From contig CALTTG010000016.1 of NCBI GenBank assembly GCA_943908475.1, positions 1 through 64,000 on the forward strand: a DNA stretch of 64,000 bases, written 5' to 3'. This DNA is from an uncultured Burkholderiales bacterium. GTDB lineage: Bacteria; Pseudomonadota; Gammaproteobacteria; Burkholderiales; Burkholderiaceae_C. Of the stretch, positions 53,209 to 61,981 are shown one piece after another. The position numbers and the translations under genes are program-made. Under the pieces are notes generated by a model that did no database searches, was not told the origin of the DNA, and saw only the letters and a list, made by a program, of their open reading frames with translations. How positions within the stretch are numbered: position 1 is the stretch's first letter; every line of letters starts with the position of its first letter.

Positions 53209-54656
53209 AGACCCTGGCGCTGAGGATTTACCTGGCCGTCGTGGCCGTGCTGCTGTTGTTCGCGCTGGTCACCGGGTGGCTGGCGCAGCGCAACCTCGAA
53301 CGCGAGGTGCAGCACTACCAGGCTCGCAGCGCCAGCAACGAACGCGTGACGGCATGGGCCGAGCTGATTGAAAACAGTTTGCCCGTGGCGCAAATGCCCG
53401 AAGAGGCCCAGCGCGACGCCCTGCTCGACTGGTCACAACGCCTGCGGCTGCCCATGGCCCTGGACAACGCCGAGGGCGAACGCATTGCCACCTCCCCCCT
53501 GCTGATCGAGCGACTGGCCCAATGGCCTGAGCTGGAAAAACGCATGCAAAGCGCTCGCCTCTCGGACGGACGGGTGCTGTGGGTGCTTCGCGGCCCGCCC
53601 CCCCGACTCAGCATGGGCGGCTTGATGGGGCCACGCCCCCCTTCCGAACTGCTGGCGGGCCGCGATGACGGCCCGCGCGACCGTCCAGACGAGGGTGGAC
53701 ACCTGGGCCGTGTGCCGCCCCGGGAAGACCCCTGGCTGATGCCCCTGAGCGGTTTGCTCCCCCCAGGCTGGGCCGTGGGCGCCCCCGCTTTGTTGATCAT
53801 GCTGATGATGGTGTTCTTGGCCGTGGCCTTGGTGGCCTGGCCCGTGGCCGATCGCCTGACCCGCCGACTCAAGGCGCTGACGGCCGGCGTGGAGCGCTTC
53901 GGCAAGGGGCAACTCGGCCACCGCGTCGACGTCGAGGGCAAAGACGAAGTCGCCGAACTGGCCCGCAGCTTCAACCAAGCTGCCCAGCGCATTGAAGAGC
54001 TGGTGACCTCCCACCGCTCGCTGCTGGCCAATGCCAGCCACGAATTGCGCTCACCGTTGGCCCGCATGAAGATGGCGGTGTCGATGATGAGCGATGTGTC
54101 CGCCGAGCACGCGCATCGCCTGCGACAAGAGATCCACAAAGACATCCGCGAGCTCGATGAGCTGGTCGAGGAAGTGCTGCTGGCCAGTCGACTGGACGCC
54201 CGCCCCGAGATCGAGCGCCACCCGGTGGACCTCCTGGGCCTGCTGATCGAAGAGGCGCAACGCACCGGGGCCGAAGTCCAAGCCAGCCCCGAGGCCACCA
54301 CCCTGGAGTTCCAGGCCGACGAACGACTCTTGCGCCGCGCCGTGCGAAACCTGCTGGAAAACGCGCGACGCTATGGGCATGCCGCCAACGAGAGTGCACA
54401 GGTCGACGCCACCCTGCAGATCGAGCCCCACCATGTGGCGTTTGTGATCGAAGACCGGGGCCCCGGCGTGCCCGACGACCAGCGCGAACGCATCTTCGAA
54501 CCCTTCTACCGCATGCCCGGCCATGCCGAGCACGCGGGGGGCGTCGGCCTCGGCCTGAGCCTGGTCAGGCAGATCGCCGTCCGCCATGGCGGTGAGGTGC
54601 GCTGCGAAGCCCGTGAAGGGGGCGGCAGCCGGTTTGTGATCAGGGTGCCGCGTTGA
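53205..54656 (+). CDS. Two-component sensor histidine kinase (CpxA-like)
   Basis: Protein of 483 residues. Helix 1 is IYLAVVAVLLLFALVTGWLA, the periplasmic part covers about 30-190 and contains a Pro/Arg/Asp-rich stretch (PREDPWLMPL), and helix 2 is APALLIMLMMVFLAVALVAW. Then HAMP, the phospho-His in LLANASHELRSPLARMKMAV, and the ATPase boxes LLENARRYG, EDRGPGVPDDQ and GVGLGLSLVRQI. It controls the upstream regulator and probably senses envelope stress through the Spy-like protein. It begins within the regulator's stop (ATGA). Confidence 0.92.
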   Translation: MKTLALRIYLAVVAVLLLFALVTGWLAQRNLEREVQHYQARSASNERVTAWAELIENSLPVAQMPEEAQRDALLDWSQRLRLPMALDNAEGERIATSPLLIERLAQWPELEKRMQSARLSDGRVLWVLRGPPPRLSMGGLMGPRPPSELLAGRDDGPRDRPDEGGHLGRVPPREDPWLMPLSGLLPPGWAVGAPALLIMLMMVFLAVALVAWPVADRLTRRLKALTAGVERFGKGQLGHRVDVEGKDEVAELARSFNQAAQRIEELVTSHRSLLANASHELRSPLARMKMAVSMMSDVSAEHAHRLRQEIHKDIRELDELVEEVLLASRLDARPEIERHPVDLLGLLIEEAQRTGAEVQASPEATTLEFQADERLLRRAVRNLLENARRYGHAANESAQVDATLQIEPHHVAFVIEDRGPGVPDDQRERIFEPFYRMPGHAEHAGGVGLGLSLVRQIAVRHGGEVRCEAREGGGSRFVIRVPR

Positions 54657-54721
54657 AATCAACAGCGATTAGCTGGTACCGCGCTGGCCTTGAAGCGTGC
54701 TGTCGATTGAAGCCAACTGAT

Positions 54722-55798
54722 TCAGTGCTCACGAGGGGTGACAGCTTTGCGCAGCAGATGATAGGCCAGCAGCCAAGGAGGCATCCGAAGCCAATGCCCC
54801 CTCAGGTACATGACCTGGGTTGCAAGCGAAAACCGAATGTCTTTTGCCTGCGATGGGTGAGCTCCTAAGACCCTGTCCAGCATGGCGTGCAGGCACCACA
54901 ACCCGACATCTGACACACGTACGGCTTGCCGAAGCTCTCTCAACAAAAGAGCAGACACCTGCACCTGCAACTGGCGGCTCATCTGACGGAGTGAATGAAA
55001 CAGAGGCCCTGCCAATTCAAGCTCGATCGCCCGGCAAATCAAATCACGGTCTGTGATTCCATGGCGGTCGCAAACGCCAAGCAACGCTGCCAAATCCACC
55101 AACCCCCTGAATCCCTGCTCAAAAGTCCCCTCATGCATCAAATGGGTCGCGCTGTGCAAGAGCATGTCCTCGGGGGCCAAGACCCTGAGTCCCTCGAAAT
55201 CAACCAAGGGGACGGATCGATCAATGAGTTTTTGAGAGCTCGGATGCAATCTCGCCGTGGATGGCAAGATTGCATGGTGCACATCCACAACTGTTCCTCG
55301 CTGAATGTGGACCATGGGGGGCAACTCGTGCATCCAGGTCCGGTAGTACCGTTGGTCGTAGGCCGAGGTTGACGCACTGCGCCAACCCGCAACCATCAAG
55401 GCCGACTCGACCTCTGGCAATGCTTCGCGAGGAACCAGGATGTCAACGTCAGAAACCATGCGTCCCCGTCCGGCAAGGTTGTTTGCGCAGACATACGCGG
55501 CACCTTTGAGCAAGACAACAGGGATACGCAAGCTCGCCAATGCCCGACTGATTTCCTGAACTTCAAATGCGAGCTCTTCGTGCTGACGACGACAAACCAA
55601 CTCCCCAGACCGCAAATGACGACGAGGCGCTTCCGGCACCGAGGACCAAAGGCCCCGCTCTCGCAGCAGCGAGGCAACGTGCGCGAGCAACTCAGACGCG
55701 CGACACGAACGAATCAAATCCTCCCAATCGCTGGGAGAAAAATTCGTCACCATCGACGGATCAACGAGAACTTGATTGATGAGATGCCTGCTGCTCAC
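54722..55798 (-). CDS. Nucleotidyltransferase family protein (PF14907 type) of the HPr-rel-A cassette
   Basis: Protein of 358 residues. The nucleotidyltransferase signature is at about 96-125: PVVLLKGAAYVCANNLAGRG then RMVSDVDILVPREAL, with the D-x-D metal site at 117-119 and a Lys-Gly pair before it. The last third carries helices and many His/Arg residues. PF14907-type enzymes occur in lasso-peptide clusters with an HprK-like kinase and in exosortase-linked cassettes; their reaction is not settled and could be nucleotidylation of a peptide or a small molecule. The GTG start overlaps the kinase stop by 4 bases (GTGA), so it is coupled to it. Confidence 0.82.
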   Translation of the reverse strand: MSSRHLINQVLVDPSMVTNFSPSDWEDLIRSCRASELLAHVASLLRERGLWSSVPEAPRRHLRSGELVCRRQHEELAFEVQEISRALASLRIPVVLLKGAAYVCANNLAGRGRMVSDVDILVPREALPEVESALMVAGWRSASTSAYDQRYYRTWMHELPPMVHIQRGTVVDVHHAILPSTARLHPSSQKLIDRSVPLVDFEGLRVLAPEDMLLHSATHLMHEGTFEQGFRGLVDLAALLGVCDRHGITDRDLICRAIELELAGPLFHSLRQMSRQLQVQVSALLLRELRQAVRVSDVGLWCLHAMLDRVLGAHPSQAKDIRFSLATQVMYLRGHWLRMPPWLLAYHLLRKAVTPREH

Positions 55799-56721
55799 CT
55801 GTTGCCCCTGCTAAGAGCCAAGGCATCCATACAAACCATCGCGTCGTCCAAGTCACTGTAGACCAGCTGGTGCACGGCGCATTGATCGACCACATCTGCG
55901 AGCACATGAAACCCATGGTGACCATGAATGTGTCGATTGAAACTGTTGCGCTGCAACTCCATCAAGCCAAGTGCGCGGCCCATGGTCGACAAGGTCAATG
56001 GTGCACCCATTTCATAGCGAGGAAAAACAATCCAAGCAGGCAAAGCGCGCCTTTGCGCGTGTACGACACTGTCTGTCGATGCGCGCATGTGACAAACCGT
56101 GCCTTTGAGAGTGTCAAAAGCCACAGGCCCCATGACGGCTTCGGGCACACGCCGACGCATGACGTCAATCGATGCGTTCTTCAAGCTGATCGGTCGCGGA
56201 GACGGAATCAAGTCGCCAGACAAGGGATCCAAGAGCGCCATCTCATCAGAGAGCAAACGCCACCCGTGATGCATCAACGCAGAACAAAGTGTACTTTTAC
56301 CCGAGCCTGGTGGCGCTGGAAGTATCAGCGCCCGACCATTGCTCTCAAGCACAGCAGAATGAATGGTGATCCATTCATGACAATGGCTGCTGACACACCA
56401 ATTCAGCCCCCACTCGAACAGAGCAAATGCCTCTCCAATTGCAAGCGGTGTGAATGGCCTGCGCTCGTCAACCTCAAAGACGCAAAGAGGACGAAACAGC
56501 TTTCTGTGAGGCACCAGCTTGATTCTGAAGTCGGCGAATACACCCGTTTCCATCCAAAACTCGTGTTCGGCATACAACTTGTAGATGCCTTCCGCGACAA
56601 CCTGAATTTCCGATTGCACATGGATCACCCATGGGGAAATTGACAAAAAGATGCCGGTTGAGGACGACAGACCGTCACGCAACTCTTCCAACGAAACAGA
56701 GGCAATTCGTCGACGAATCAC
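55795..56721 (-). CDS. HprK-related kinase A
   Basis: Protein of 308 residues. The P-loop LILPAPPGSGKSTLCSALMH is at about 133-150, followed by GWRLLSDEMALLDP with the Asp-Glu pair typical of HPr kinase/phosphorylase; HSAVLE at about 121 also matches the family. An N-terminal domain of HprK is missing and no HPr gene is nearby, so HPr is not the expected substrate. In paeninodin-type lasso clusters a similar kinase phosphorylates a C-terminal Ser of the precursor. The GTG start overlaps the PqqD-like gene stop (GTGA). Substrate here is unknown; the Tat protein upstream is the candidate. Confidence 0.82.
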   Translation of the reverse strand: MIRRRIASVSLEELRDGLSSSTGIFLSISPWVIHVQSEIQVVAEGIYKLYAEHEFWMETGVFADFRIKLVPHRKLFRPLCVFEVDERRPFTPLAIGEAFALFEWGLNWCVSSHCHEWITIHSAVLESNGRALILPAPPGSGKSTLCSALMHHGWRLLSDEMALLDPLSGDLIPSPRPISLKNASIDVMRRRVPEAVMGPVAFDTLKGTVCHMRASTDSVVHAQRRALPAWIVFPRYEMGAPLTLSTMGRALGLMELQRNSFNRHIHGHHGFHVLADVVDQCAVHQLVYSDLDDAMVCMDALALSRGNR

Positions 56722-56990
56722 GCTGTTTCAGACCTCACCACGCCCATGGCGACCAAAGACTGCAACAATGAGTCAATCAGTTCGTGGTCTTCGGGCTCGG
56801 GAAAATCGCCGATCAGGTGACGAGCCAACATGTGCAAAGATGCTTTTTTTTCGGCCTGCAGGAACTGAAGAACTTCAACTGCAACAGGCGTGACTTGATA
56901 AACAGCAGAATCCGCCGAGTCATGAACGACGCCACCGTCTGCCCAACACCGGAAGGTGAATCTGGGAGACCTCAAACTGAACCAAACCAC
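56718..56990 (-). CDS. PqqD-like peptide chaperone of the HPr-rel-A system
   Basis: Protein of 90 residues with the PqqD fold pattern: VVWFSLRSPRFTFRCWADGG, VVHDSADSAVYQVTPVAVEV with the usual hydrophobic LL-like VEVLQFL, then helices to the C-terminus. PqqD-like domains (RiPP recognition elements) bind leader or target peptides for modifying enzymes. The likely start is the GTG at 56990, four bases after the stop of the Tat-signal gene; a longer open frame extends to 57134 but that part overlaps the upstream gene and does not align with the family. Its stop overlaps the kinase start. Confidence 0.78.
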   Translation of the reverse strand: MVWFSLRSPRFTFRCWADGGVVHDSADSAVYQVTPVAVEVLQFLQAEKKASLHMLARHLIGDFPEPEDHELIDSLLQSLVAMGVVRSETA

Positions 56991-56994
56991 CGCC

Positions 56995-57660
56995 TCAGCA
57001 ACCAGACGAAGTCCCTCCAGGCCCTCCGGTGAGGCAGGCGTCAAACGTAGCGCCACCCACACCGTACACTCGGTCAAAATAAGCCAGTGTTTTTGCCAAG
57101 TCCCAGGAAACCCCCGCCATCGGCTTCCACGCACCCTTATTTCTCCAAATCTCCAAGCATTGGGTTTTGGTGAGGATGCTGGAGCCAGGATAAACCTCAG
57201 CCGCCAGGAATGCCGCAGCGCAATAGACTGAAAGCTTCAACTGGCTCGAACTGGAGGTCGAAATGGTCCGGTTGATCACCGTTCGCAAGGTATCCGAGGT
57301 GCCTACACCACAGCTGGTGTAGCTGCTGAATCCACAATTGGAGTAGATCGAGTGATGCAGAAACCGTTTGGTTCCAACGGTCGTTTGACAACGGGAACGA
57401 CACTCTGACAGCGGAAGATAGCTGCCGGTGGTGTTGCGACCAGGCGCGGTGCTCAACCTGTTGTTGATGAACGAAGCGAATGAGGAGGGGCGCACCGTTG
57501 AGTTCGCAGAGGTGGTCGCCAACACCAAATCGGTCTTGAACGCTGCAACCACTGGCGCAGCGGACAGCCCAGCACGAATCAGGGCACGACGGGACACCTG
57601 TGCCGAGACGGGCTCAGGTGCTGGCACCGGGGAATCATCGTGCGAGTGAGGATCAGACAT
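56995..57660 (-). CDS. Tat-signal, Cys-rich exported protein of unknown function
   Basis: Protein of 221 residues. A twin-arginine signal is visible: SRRALIRAGLSAAPVVAAFK at about 23-42. The mature part has eight cysteines (in SECRSRC, SNCGF, TSCGVG, VYCAAAF, TQCLEI, DACLT and the terminal SGC), is Ser/Thr-rich, and ends DACLTGGPGGTSSGC, a flexible Gly/Ser/Thr tail. No known domain was recognised. It starts at ATG 57660 with AAGGTG upstream and is followed after 4 bases by the PqqD-like, kinase and nucleotidyltransferase genes, so it is the natural candidate substrate of that cassette. Confidence 0.72.
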   Translation of the reverse strand: MSDPHSHDDSPVPAPEPVSAQVSRRALIRAGLSAAPVVAAFKTDLVLATTSANSTVRPSSFASFINNRLSTAPGRNTTGSYLPLSECRSRCQTTVGTKRFLHHSIYSNCGFSSYTSCGVGTSDTLRTVINRTISTSSSSQLKLSVYCAAAFLAAEVYPGSSILTKTQCLEIWRNKGAWKPMAGVSWDLAKTLAYFDRVYGVGGATFDACLTGGPGGTSSGC

Positions 57661-57821
57661 CTGGAACACCTTGATTTAATTGCCCAATCAACAGGCACTG
57701 CCGGAATTTTACGTGGATGGCGCGATTAAGCAACAGATGCACAAGCGAAAGAGGGCAGTTGCATCCCTCGATTCGAAGGGGGGGCCATCAGCATGGTGAA
57801 AAAGATCGCCTCAACGGCTGA

Positions 57822-60599
57822 TCAGAGCCCCTTCAGCAACGCATCCACCTCAGCCTGCTTGCCGTAGCGACTGCCCAGTTGCCGCAACACCAGCAAAGAC
57901 TCTTTGGCAGCCACTTTTTGGCCAGCTTGCAGCTGAAGCTTGGCCAAACTCAAACGGAATTCGGTGGCAGCGGGCTTCAACTCGACGGCTTTTCGCTGCA
58001 GTTCGACGGCCTTGGCCCACTGCTGCTGACCGGCCAACACCATGGACCATGTGTCAAGAATCTCTGGGGTGTCAGGCGCAAGCGCGGCGGCTTTCTCCAC
58101 ATGACCCAACGCTTCTTTGCGCCCCATTTTTCCCAACACCCATGCCATGTTGTTCAAAATCAAAGGATTGCTGGGCTGCAAACTCAACGCCACTTGATAG
58201 TGCTTCTCGGCCAAAGACAAGCGTCCTTCGATCATGGCTCGTTCGCCCATGTAAAACGCAAAACCCGCATCGCGTGGGTGTTTGAGCATCCAACCTGTGG
58301 CGAGCTTTTCCGCCTCCATCGAAGCGCCCATTACCAAATAGGTCGAATGGAGCTTGGTCGCAACGCCAGTGGCGGCGGGGGCTTTTTCCAACGCAGACGC
58401 ATACGCTGATACAGCCGGCGAATACTGCTTGACATGAACATGGACGTCGCCCTCCATCACGAAGCCGATGGGGTCTTTTGGTCGCTGCCTTTGAATATCT
58501 TTGACGAGCGCAATGGCCTCCGGCACTGAATTGTTGCGCAGCGCCAGCTTGGCCAAACCATGCTGCGCTTCCAAGTGGTCAGGCTCAGCCTCTAGCGCTT
58601 TGCGCATCATCAGTGCAGCTTGAACCAAGTCATTGTTGGCGGCATGGATGCCTGCCATCCGCATGTAGGCCAGTCCGGACTGGGGCTGAACGCTCGCAAG
58701 CTTCCCGTAAGTACTCAGCGCCTGGTTCCTCTCTCCAGCTGCGGCCTGCGCTTGCCCCAAAGCCCCCAAAACCGCGACACTGCCAGGCAAGGCAGCGGCC
58801 GCATTCTGCGCGATGGTAAGTGCCTGTTTGGGCTCCTTGCCGTGCAGCAGAAATGCAATCAACATCAGTCTGGGCGCCTCATCGTCAGGCGAAGCCTCAA
58901 CCGCACGGCTCAGTAGGGCCCTTGTTTTGTCTCTGGCCACGCCCGAAGTGATCTGCAGTTCCGCCAGATACATCAGCGCATTGACATGCTTGGGCTCATT
59001 TTCAAGAAAAGCCTCCACACGACGAACAGCGACGTCTTGCTTTTTCTGGGCAACATCAATCGCCGCAAGTGCCTTGACAGCTGGGAAAAACGCAGGGGTC
59101 GCCTTCAAAGCCGCCCCCAAAACCTCTTGAGCAGCTTGGATATTCCCTTTCAACAGCAGCACCTGACCGTGCAGCATGGCCGGGATTGGGTCTCCCGGTC
59201 GTTTGGCTGCCAAGCGCAACACCGCAGCCAGGGCTTTATCGAGCTCACGACGCTGTACCAAAGCGTTAACCAGCGCCATGTCCGCCACAACACCTTTGTC
59301 TTTGGTTGAAATGTCCTGCAGTTCTCCAAAGGCTTGTTCAGCACGCCCATCCATCAGTCGACTCAAAGCGAGAGAGGTCTTCTTGGAAGGGTCTACTGGA
59401 TCCAGCCTCGAAGCCCTCTCGAAGTGCGTCTGAGCCAACGCCTGGTTGCCCAGGACCATGTAAACCTGCCCTGCAGCCGCCAGCATCTCGGCATCGTTGC
59501 TTTGTGCCAAGTCCGTCGGCAACGTCGACATCGCTTTTTCAGTTTGGCCGGTTTTCAGATAGCTCAAGACCAACATTCGCCGAGCTAAAGTTAGCTCAGG
59601 CGAAGCCCTCAACGCCTTCGCCAAGAAGGGCTGAGCCTGAATCAAGGCGTTGGCCTGATACTCGATTGCACCGGCCAACTCAAGTGCGAGGGCATTGTCA
59701 GGCGACACCTTCAGAACACGCTGCGCGGCCTCCCGCGCGGCACGCAAATCGCCTCTGGCCATCGCGACCTGCGCCTCGATGAAAGCCGTTGAGGGACGCT
59801 GAGCGGCCATCTTTTTGAGCTTATTCAGTGCATCAACGGCCTCATCAAACTTTCCTTGGGATAGAAGAACCCGGACGATGCTGTACTGAGCATCATGGAA
59901 CGAAGGCCAATGTTCCAAGGCGGTTTGATACGCTTTGAGCGCAGCATCAGGCTGCTTTTGCCCATAGTAGAGCACGTCACCCTTCAGTTTGAGGGCGACA
60001 GCATGCCGAGGATCCAGTTTCAACACCGTCTCAAGGAGGCTCAGCGCATCACCATATCGCTTGCCGCCGGCCAGGAAACGCGCTTTTTCGACCAACGCAG
60101 GCACATGATCGGGCTGGACCTTCAGTGCGGCATCCAAAGTCTCCAAAGCTCGCGCGCTTTGCCCAAGCCCCATTCGGGCGGAGGCCAGCGACGTCAAAAG
60201 ACTTGCCTGCGAAGCGGGCTCTTTCAGAACCGTTGTGCCGTAAGCGTCCTCCAGCTTTTTGAACTGCTGTTTGGTCAACATGGCCTCAGCCAAGGCTGGC
60301 ACCACGGCATCTTGCGTTTGACCACCGCTCAAGGCTTTTCGTAACTCACTTTCGGCGCCTTCCGCATCACCCGTCGCCAAGAGCGACTTGCCCAGCAACA
60401 AGCGAGCTTCCGAGTCATCGGGCTTTTGCTGCAATGCATTCTTCAGCTGAATGATGGCTGCTGTGTGGTCATTTTTGGCGATGTAGTCCTTGGCGGACAC
60501 CAAGAGCTCAGCCGGGTTGCTGCCCTTGCATGCAACCAAGCACGCACAAAAACATAGACTCAGGGACAAGTGCGAGAACGAACGCTTCAATCGATTCAT
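57822..60599 (-). CDS. prsT: PEP-CTERM system TPR-repeat lipoprotein PrsT
   Basis: Protein of 925 residues. A lipoprotein signal ends in the lipobox LVACKG. Nearly all the rest is tandem TPR repeats (for example AAIIQLKNALQQKPDDSEAR, LLLGKSLLATGDAEGAESEL, and ALETLDAALKVQPDHVPALV). The length and the position after prsR match the TPR lipoprotein of XrtA/PEP-CTERM exopolysaccharide loci. It probably scaffolds export or assembly at the outer membrane. The start MNRLKR at 60599 gives a standard lipoprotein N-terminus; an ATG at 60620 overlapping the prsR stop (TAATG) is the alternative. Confidence 0.9.
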   Translation of the reverse strand: MNRLKRSFSHLSLSLCFCACLVACKGSNPAELLVSAKDYIAKNDHTAAIIQLKNALQQKPDDSEARLLLGKSLLATGDAEGAESELRKALSGGQTQDAVVPALAEAMLTKQQFKKLEDAYGTTVLKEPASQASLLTSLASARMGLGQSARALETLDAALKVQPDHVPALVEKARFLAGGKRYGDALSLLETVLKLDPRHAVALKLKGDVLYYGQKQPDAALKAYQTALEHWPSFHDAQYSIVRVLLSQGKFDEAVDALNKLKKMAAQRPSTAFIEAQVAMARGDLRAAREAAQRVLKVSPDNALALELAGAIEYQANALIQAQPFLAKALRASPELTLARRMLVLSYLKTGQTEKAMSTLPTDLAQSNDAEMLAAAGQVYMVLGNQALAQTHFERASRLDPVDPSKKTSLALSRLMDGRAEQAFGELQDISTKDKGVVADMALVNALVQRRELDKALAAVLRLAAKRPGDPIPAMLHGQVLLLKGNIQAAQEVLGAALKATPAFFPAVKALAAIDVAQKKQDVAVRRVEAFLENEPKHVNALMYLAELQITSGVARDKTRALLSRAVEASPDDEAPRLMLIAFLLHGKEPKQALTIAQNAAAALPGSVAVLGALGQAQAAAGERNQALSTYGKLASVQPQSGLAYMRMAGIHAANNDLVQAALMMRKALEAEPDHLEAQHGLAKLALRNNSVPEAIALVKDIQRQRPKDPIGFVMEGDVHVHVKQYSPAVSAYASALEKAPAATGVATKLHSTYLVMGASMEAEKLATGWMLKHPRDAGFAFYMGERAMIEGRLSLAEKHYQVALSLQPSNPLILNNMAWVLGKMGRKEALGHVEKAAALAPDTPEILDTWSMVLAGQQQWAKAVELQRKAVELKPAATEFRLSLAKLQLQAGQKVAAKESLLVLRQLGSRYGKQAEVDALLKGL

Positions 60600-60619
60600 G
60601 TATTGCCCATTGGAAAACA

Positions 60620-61981
60620 TTACCTGAGCCCAAACCTGTGCATCAAATCATACAAAGTTGGACGACTGACACCCAAGAGTTCAGCCGCCTGGAGCACGTT
60701 ACCATCAACCCTGGCCAGCGCTGAGAGAACAGCAGAGCGCTCTGCAGCCTCTCGAACGGTTCGCAAGTCCAATGAAGCCTCGGGCGCCCTCGCCTCGGCA
60801 TCGGGCAAGCCAAGATCTTCTGGCTGTATGCGAGCACCGTCGGCCATGATGCACGCCCGTTTGATGCAGTTTTCAAGCTCTCGAATGTTGCCTGGCCACT
60901 GGTATTGCTCAATGCTGTGAACAGCCTCTGGCGACAAAGAAAGGGCACTCCTGCCCTGTTCGCCGACAAATCGCCTAACGAATGCGTGTGCAATGAGTAC
61001 CGCATCTCCCACTCGTTGACGCAATGGTGGAATGTCCACCACTATTTCAGCCAGCCTGTAATACAGATCTTCGCGAAATTGTCCGTTACCGATCAGCACC
61101 TTTAGATCTTGATGGGTCGCGCAGACGATTCGAACGTCAACTGGTATTTCTTGACGTCCGCCCACACGCTCGATGACTCGCTCTTGGAGGAATCTCAGCA
61201 GCTTGGATTGCAAAGCCACAGGAAGATCCCCAATTTCATCCAACATCAGGGTGCCACCATTGGCCAATTCAATTTTGCCCAGGGTTGTTTTCACCGCCCC
61301 AGTAAAGGCGCCCTTTTCGTGACCGAAAAGCTCTGTCTCGAGCAAACTTTCAGGAATGGCAGCGCAGTTAATGGCCACAAACCTTCCTTCACGCCGAGCA
61401 CTGGATTGGTGCAAACCTCTTGCCAATACTTCCTTGCCCGTACCACTTTCCCCCAACAACATTACTGTGGCAGTGGTGTTGGACACCTTCTCGATCAAGC
61501 GACAAACCCGAAGCATTTCAGGATCTCGCGACAAAAGTCCTTTCATCGCATCAGGCACCTGGGCGCTCTGCAATCTTCGAATTTCACACTGCAACTCATG
61601 CAGCCTGAATGCACGCTCCAATGTGAGATTGAGCACCTCGGGCTCAAACGGCTTGGCGAGAAAGTCGTATGCACCCATTTCAATGGCTTTCATCGCATTG
61701 TCTTGGCCATTTTGTCCGGTCAACACAATGACTTTCGCCTCGGGCTGTGCAGCCAATATTTCACTCAGTAGCGCGAAGCCCTCGCTGACATCATCAGCAT
61801 CAGGCGGCAAGCCCAGATCCATGGTCACAACCGATGGCGCGTACCGACGAACGAGCGTCATGGCCTCCTGTCGATCAAAAGCAGTGAAGGATTCCCAACG
61901 ATCGACAGACCACTTGATCTGTTTTTGCAGAGCAGGATCATCCTCGACAATCAACAGGCACCCGCTTTTTTGAACGCTCAT
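60620..61981 (-). CDS. prsR: PEP-CTERM-box response regulator PrsR (sigma-54 dependent)
   Basis: Protein of 453 residues. The N-terminal receiver has its Asp in SVVTMDLGLPPDADDVSEGF, the central AAA+ domain has LLGESGTGKEVLARGLH, the sigma-54 contact loop ELFGHEKGAFTGAV and LMLDEIGDLP, and the C-terminal Fis-type helix-turn-helix is VLQAAELLGVSRPTLYDLMH. It activates sigma-54 promoters of PEP-CTERM protein and exopolysaccharide genes. The ATG overlaps the prsK stop (ATGA), and prsT starts at its stop. Confidence 0.94.
   Translation of the reverse strand: MSVQKSGCLLIVEDDPALQKQIKWSVDRWESFTAFDRQEAMTLVRRYAPSVVTMDLGLPPDADDVSEGFALLSEILAAQPEAKVIVLTGQNGQDNAMKAIEMGAYDFLAKPFEPEVLNLTLERAFRLHELQCEIRRLQSAQVPDAMKGLLSRDPEMLRVCRLIEKVSNTTATVMLLGESGTGKEVLARGLHQSSARREGRFVAINCAAIPESLLETELFGHEKGAFTGAVKTTLGKIELANGGTLMLDEIGDLPVALQSKLLRFLQERVIERVGGRQEIPVDVRIVCATHQDLKVLIGNGQFREDLYYRLAEIVVDIPPLRQRVGDAVLIAHAFVRRFVGEQGRSALSLSPEAVHSIEQYQWPGNIRELENCIKRACIMADGARIQPEDLGLPDAEARAPEASLDLRTVREAAERSAVLSALARVDGNVLQAAELLGVSRPTLYDLMHRFGLR

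Noticed and set aside
57062..57134. Longer N-terminus for the PqqD-like protein, starting at 57134 or at GTG 57062
   Set aside because: This part overlaps the end of the Tat-signal gene and does not match the family; the aligned domain begins at the GTG at 56990, just after the upstream stop.
57665..57720. Possible sigma-54 promoter before the Tat-signal gene (GGCAG ... TTG on the minus strand)
   Set aside because: The GG and GC-type pairs are one base out of the required spacing and the -12 GC is missing.
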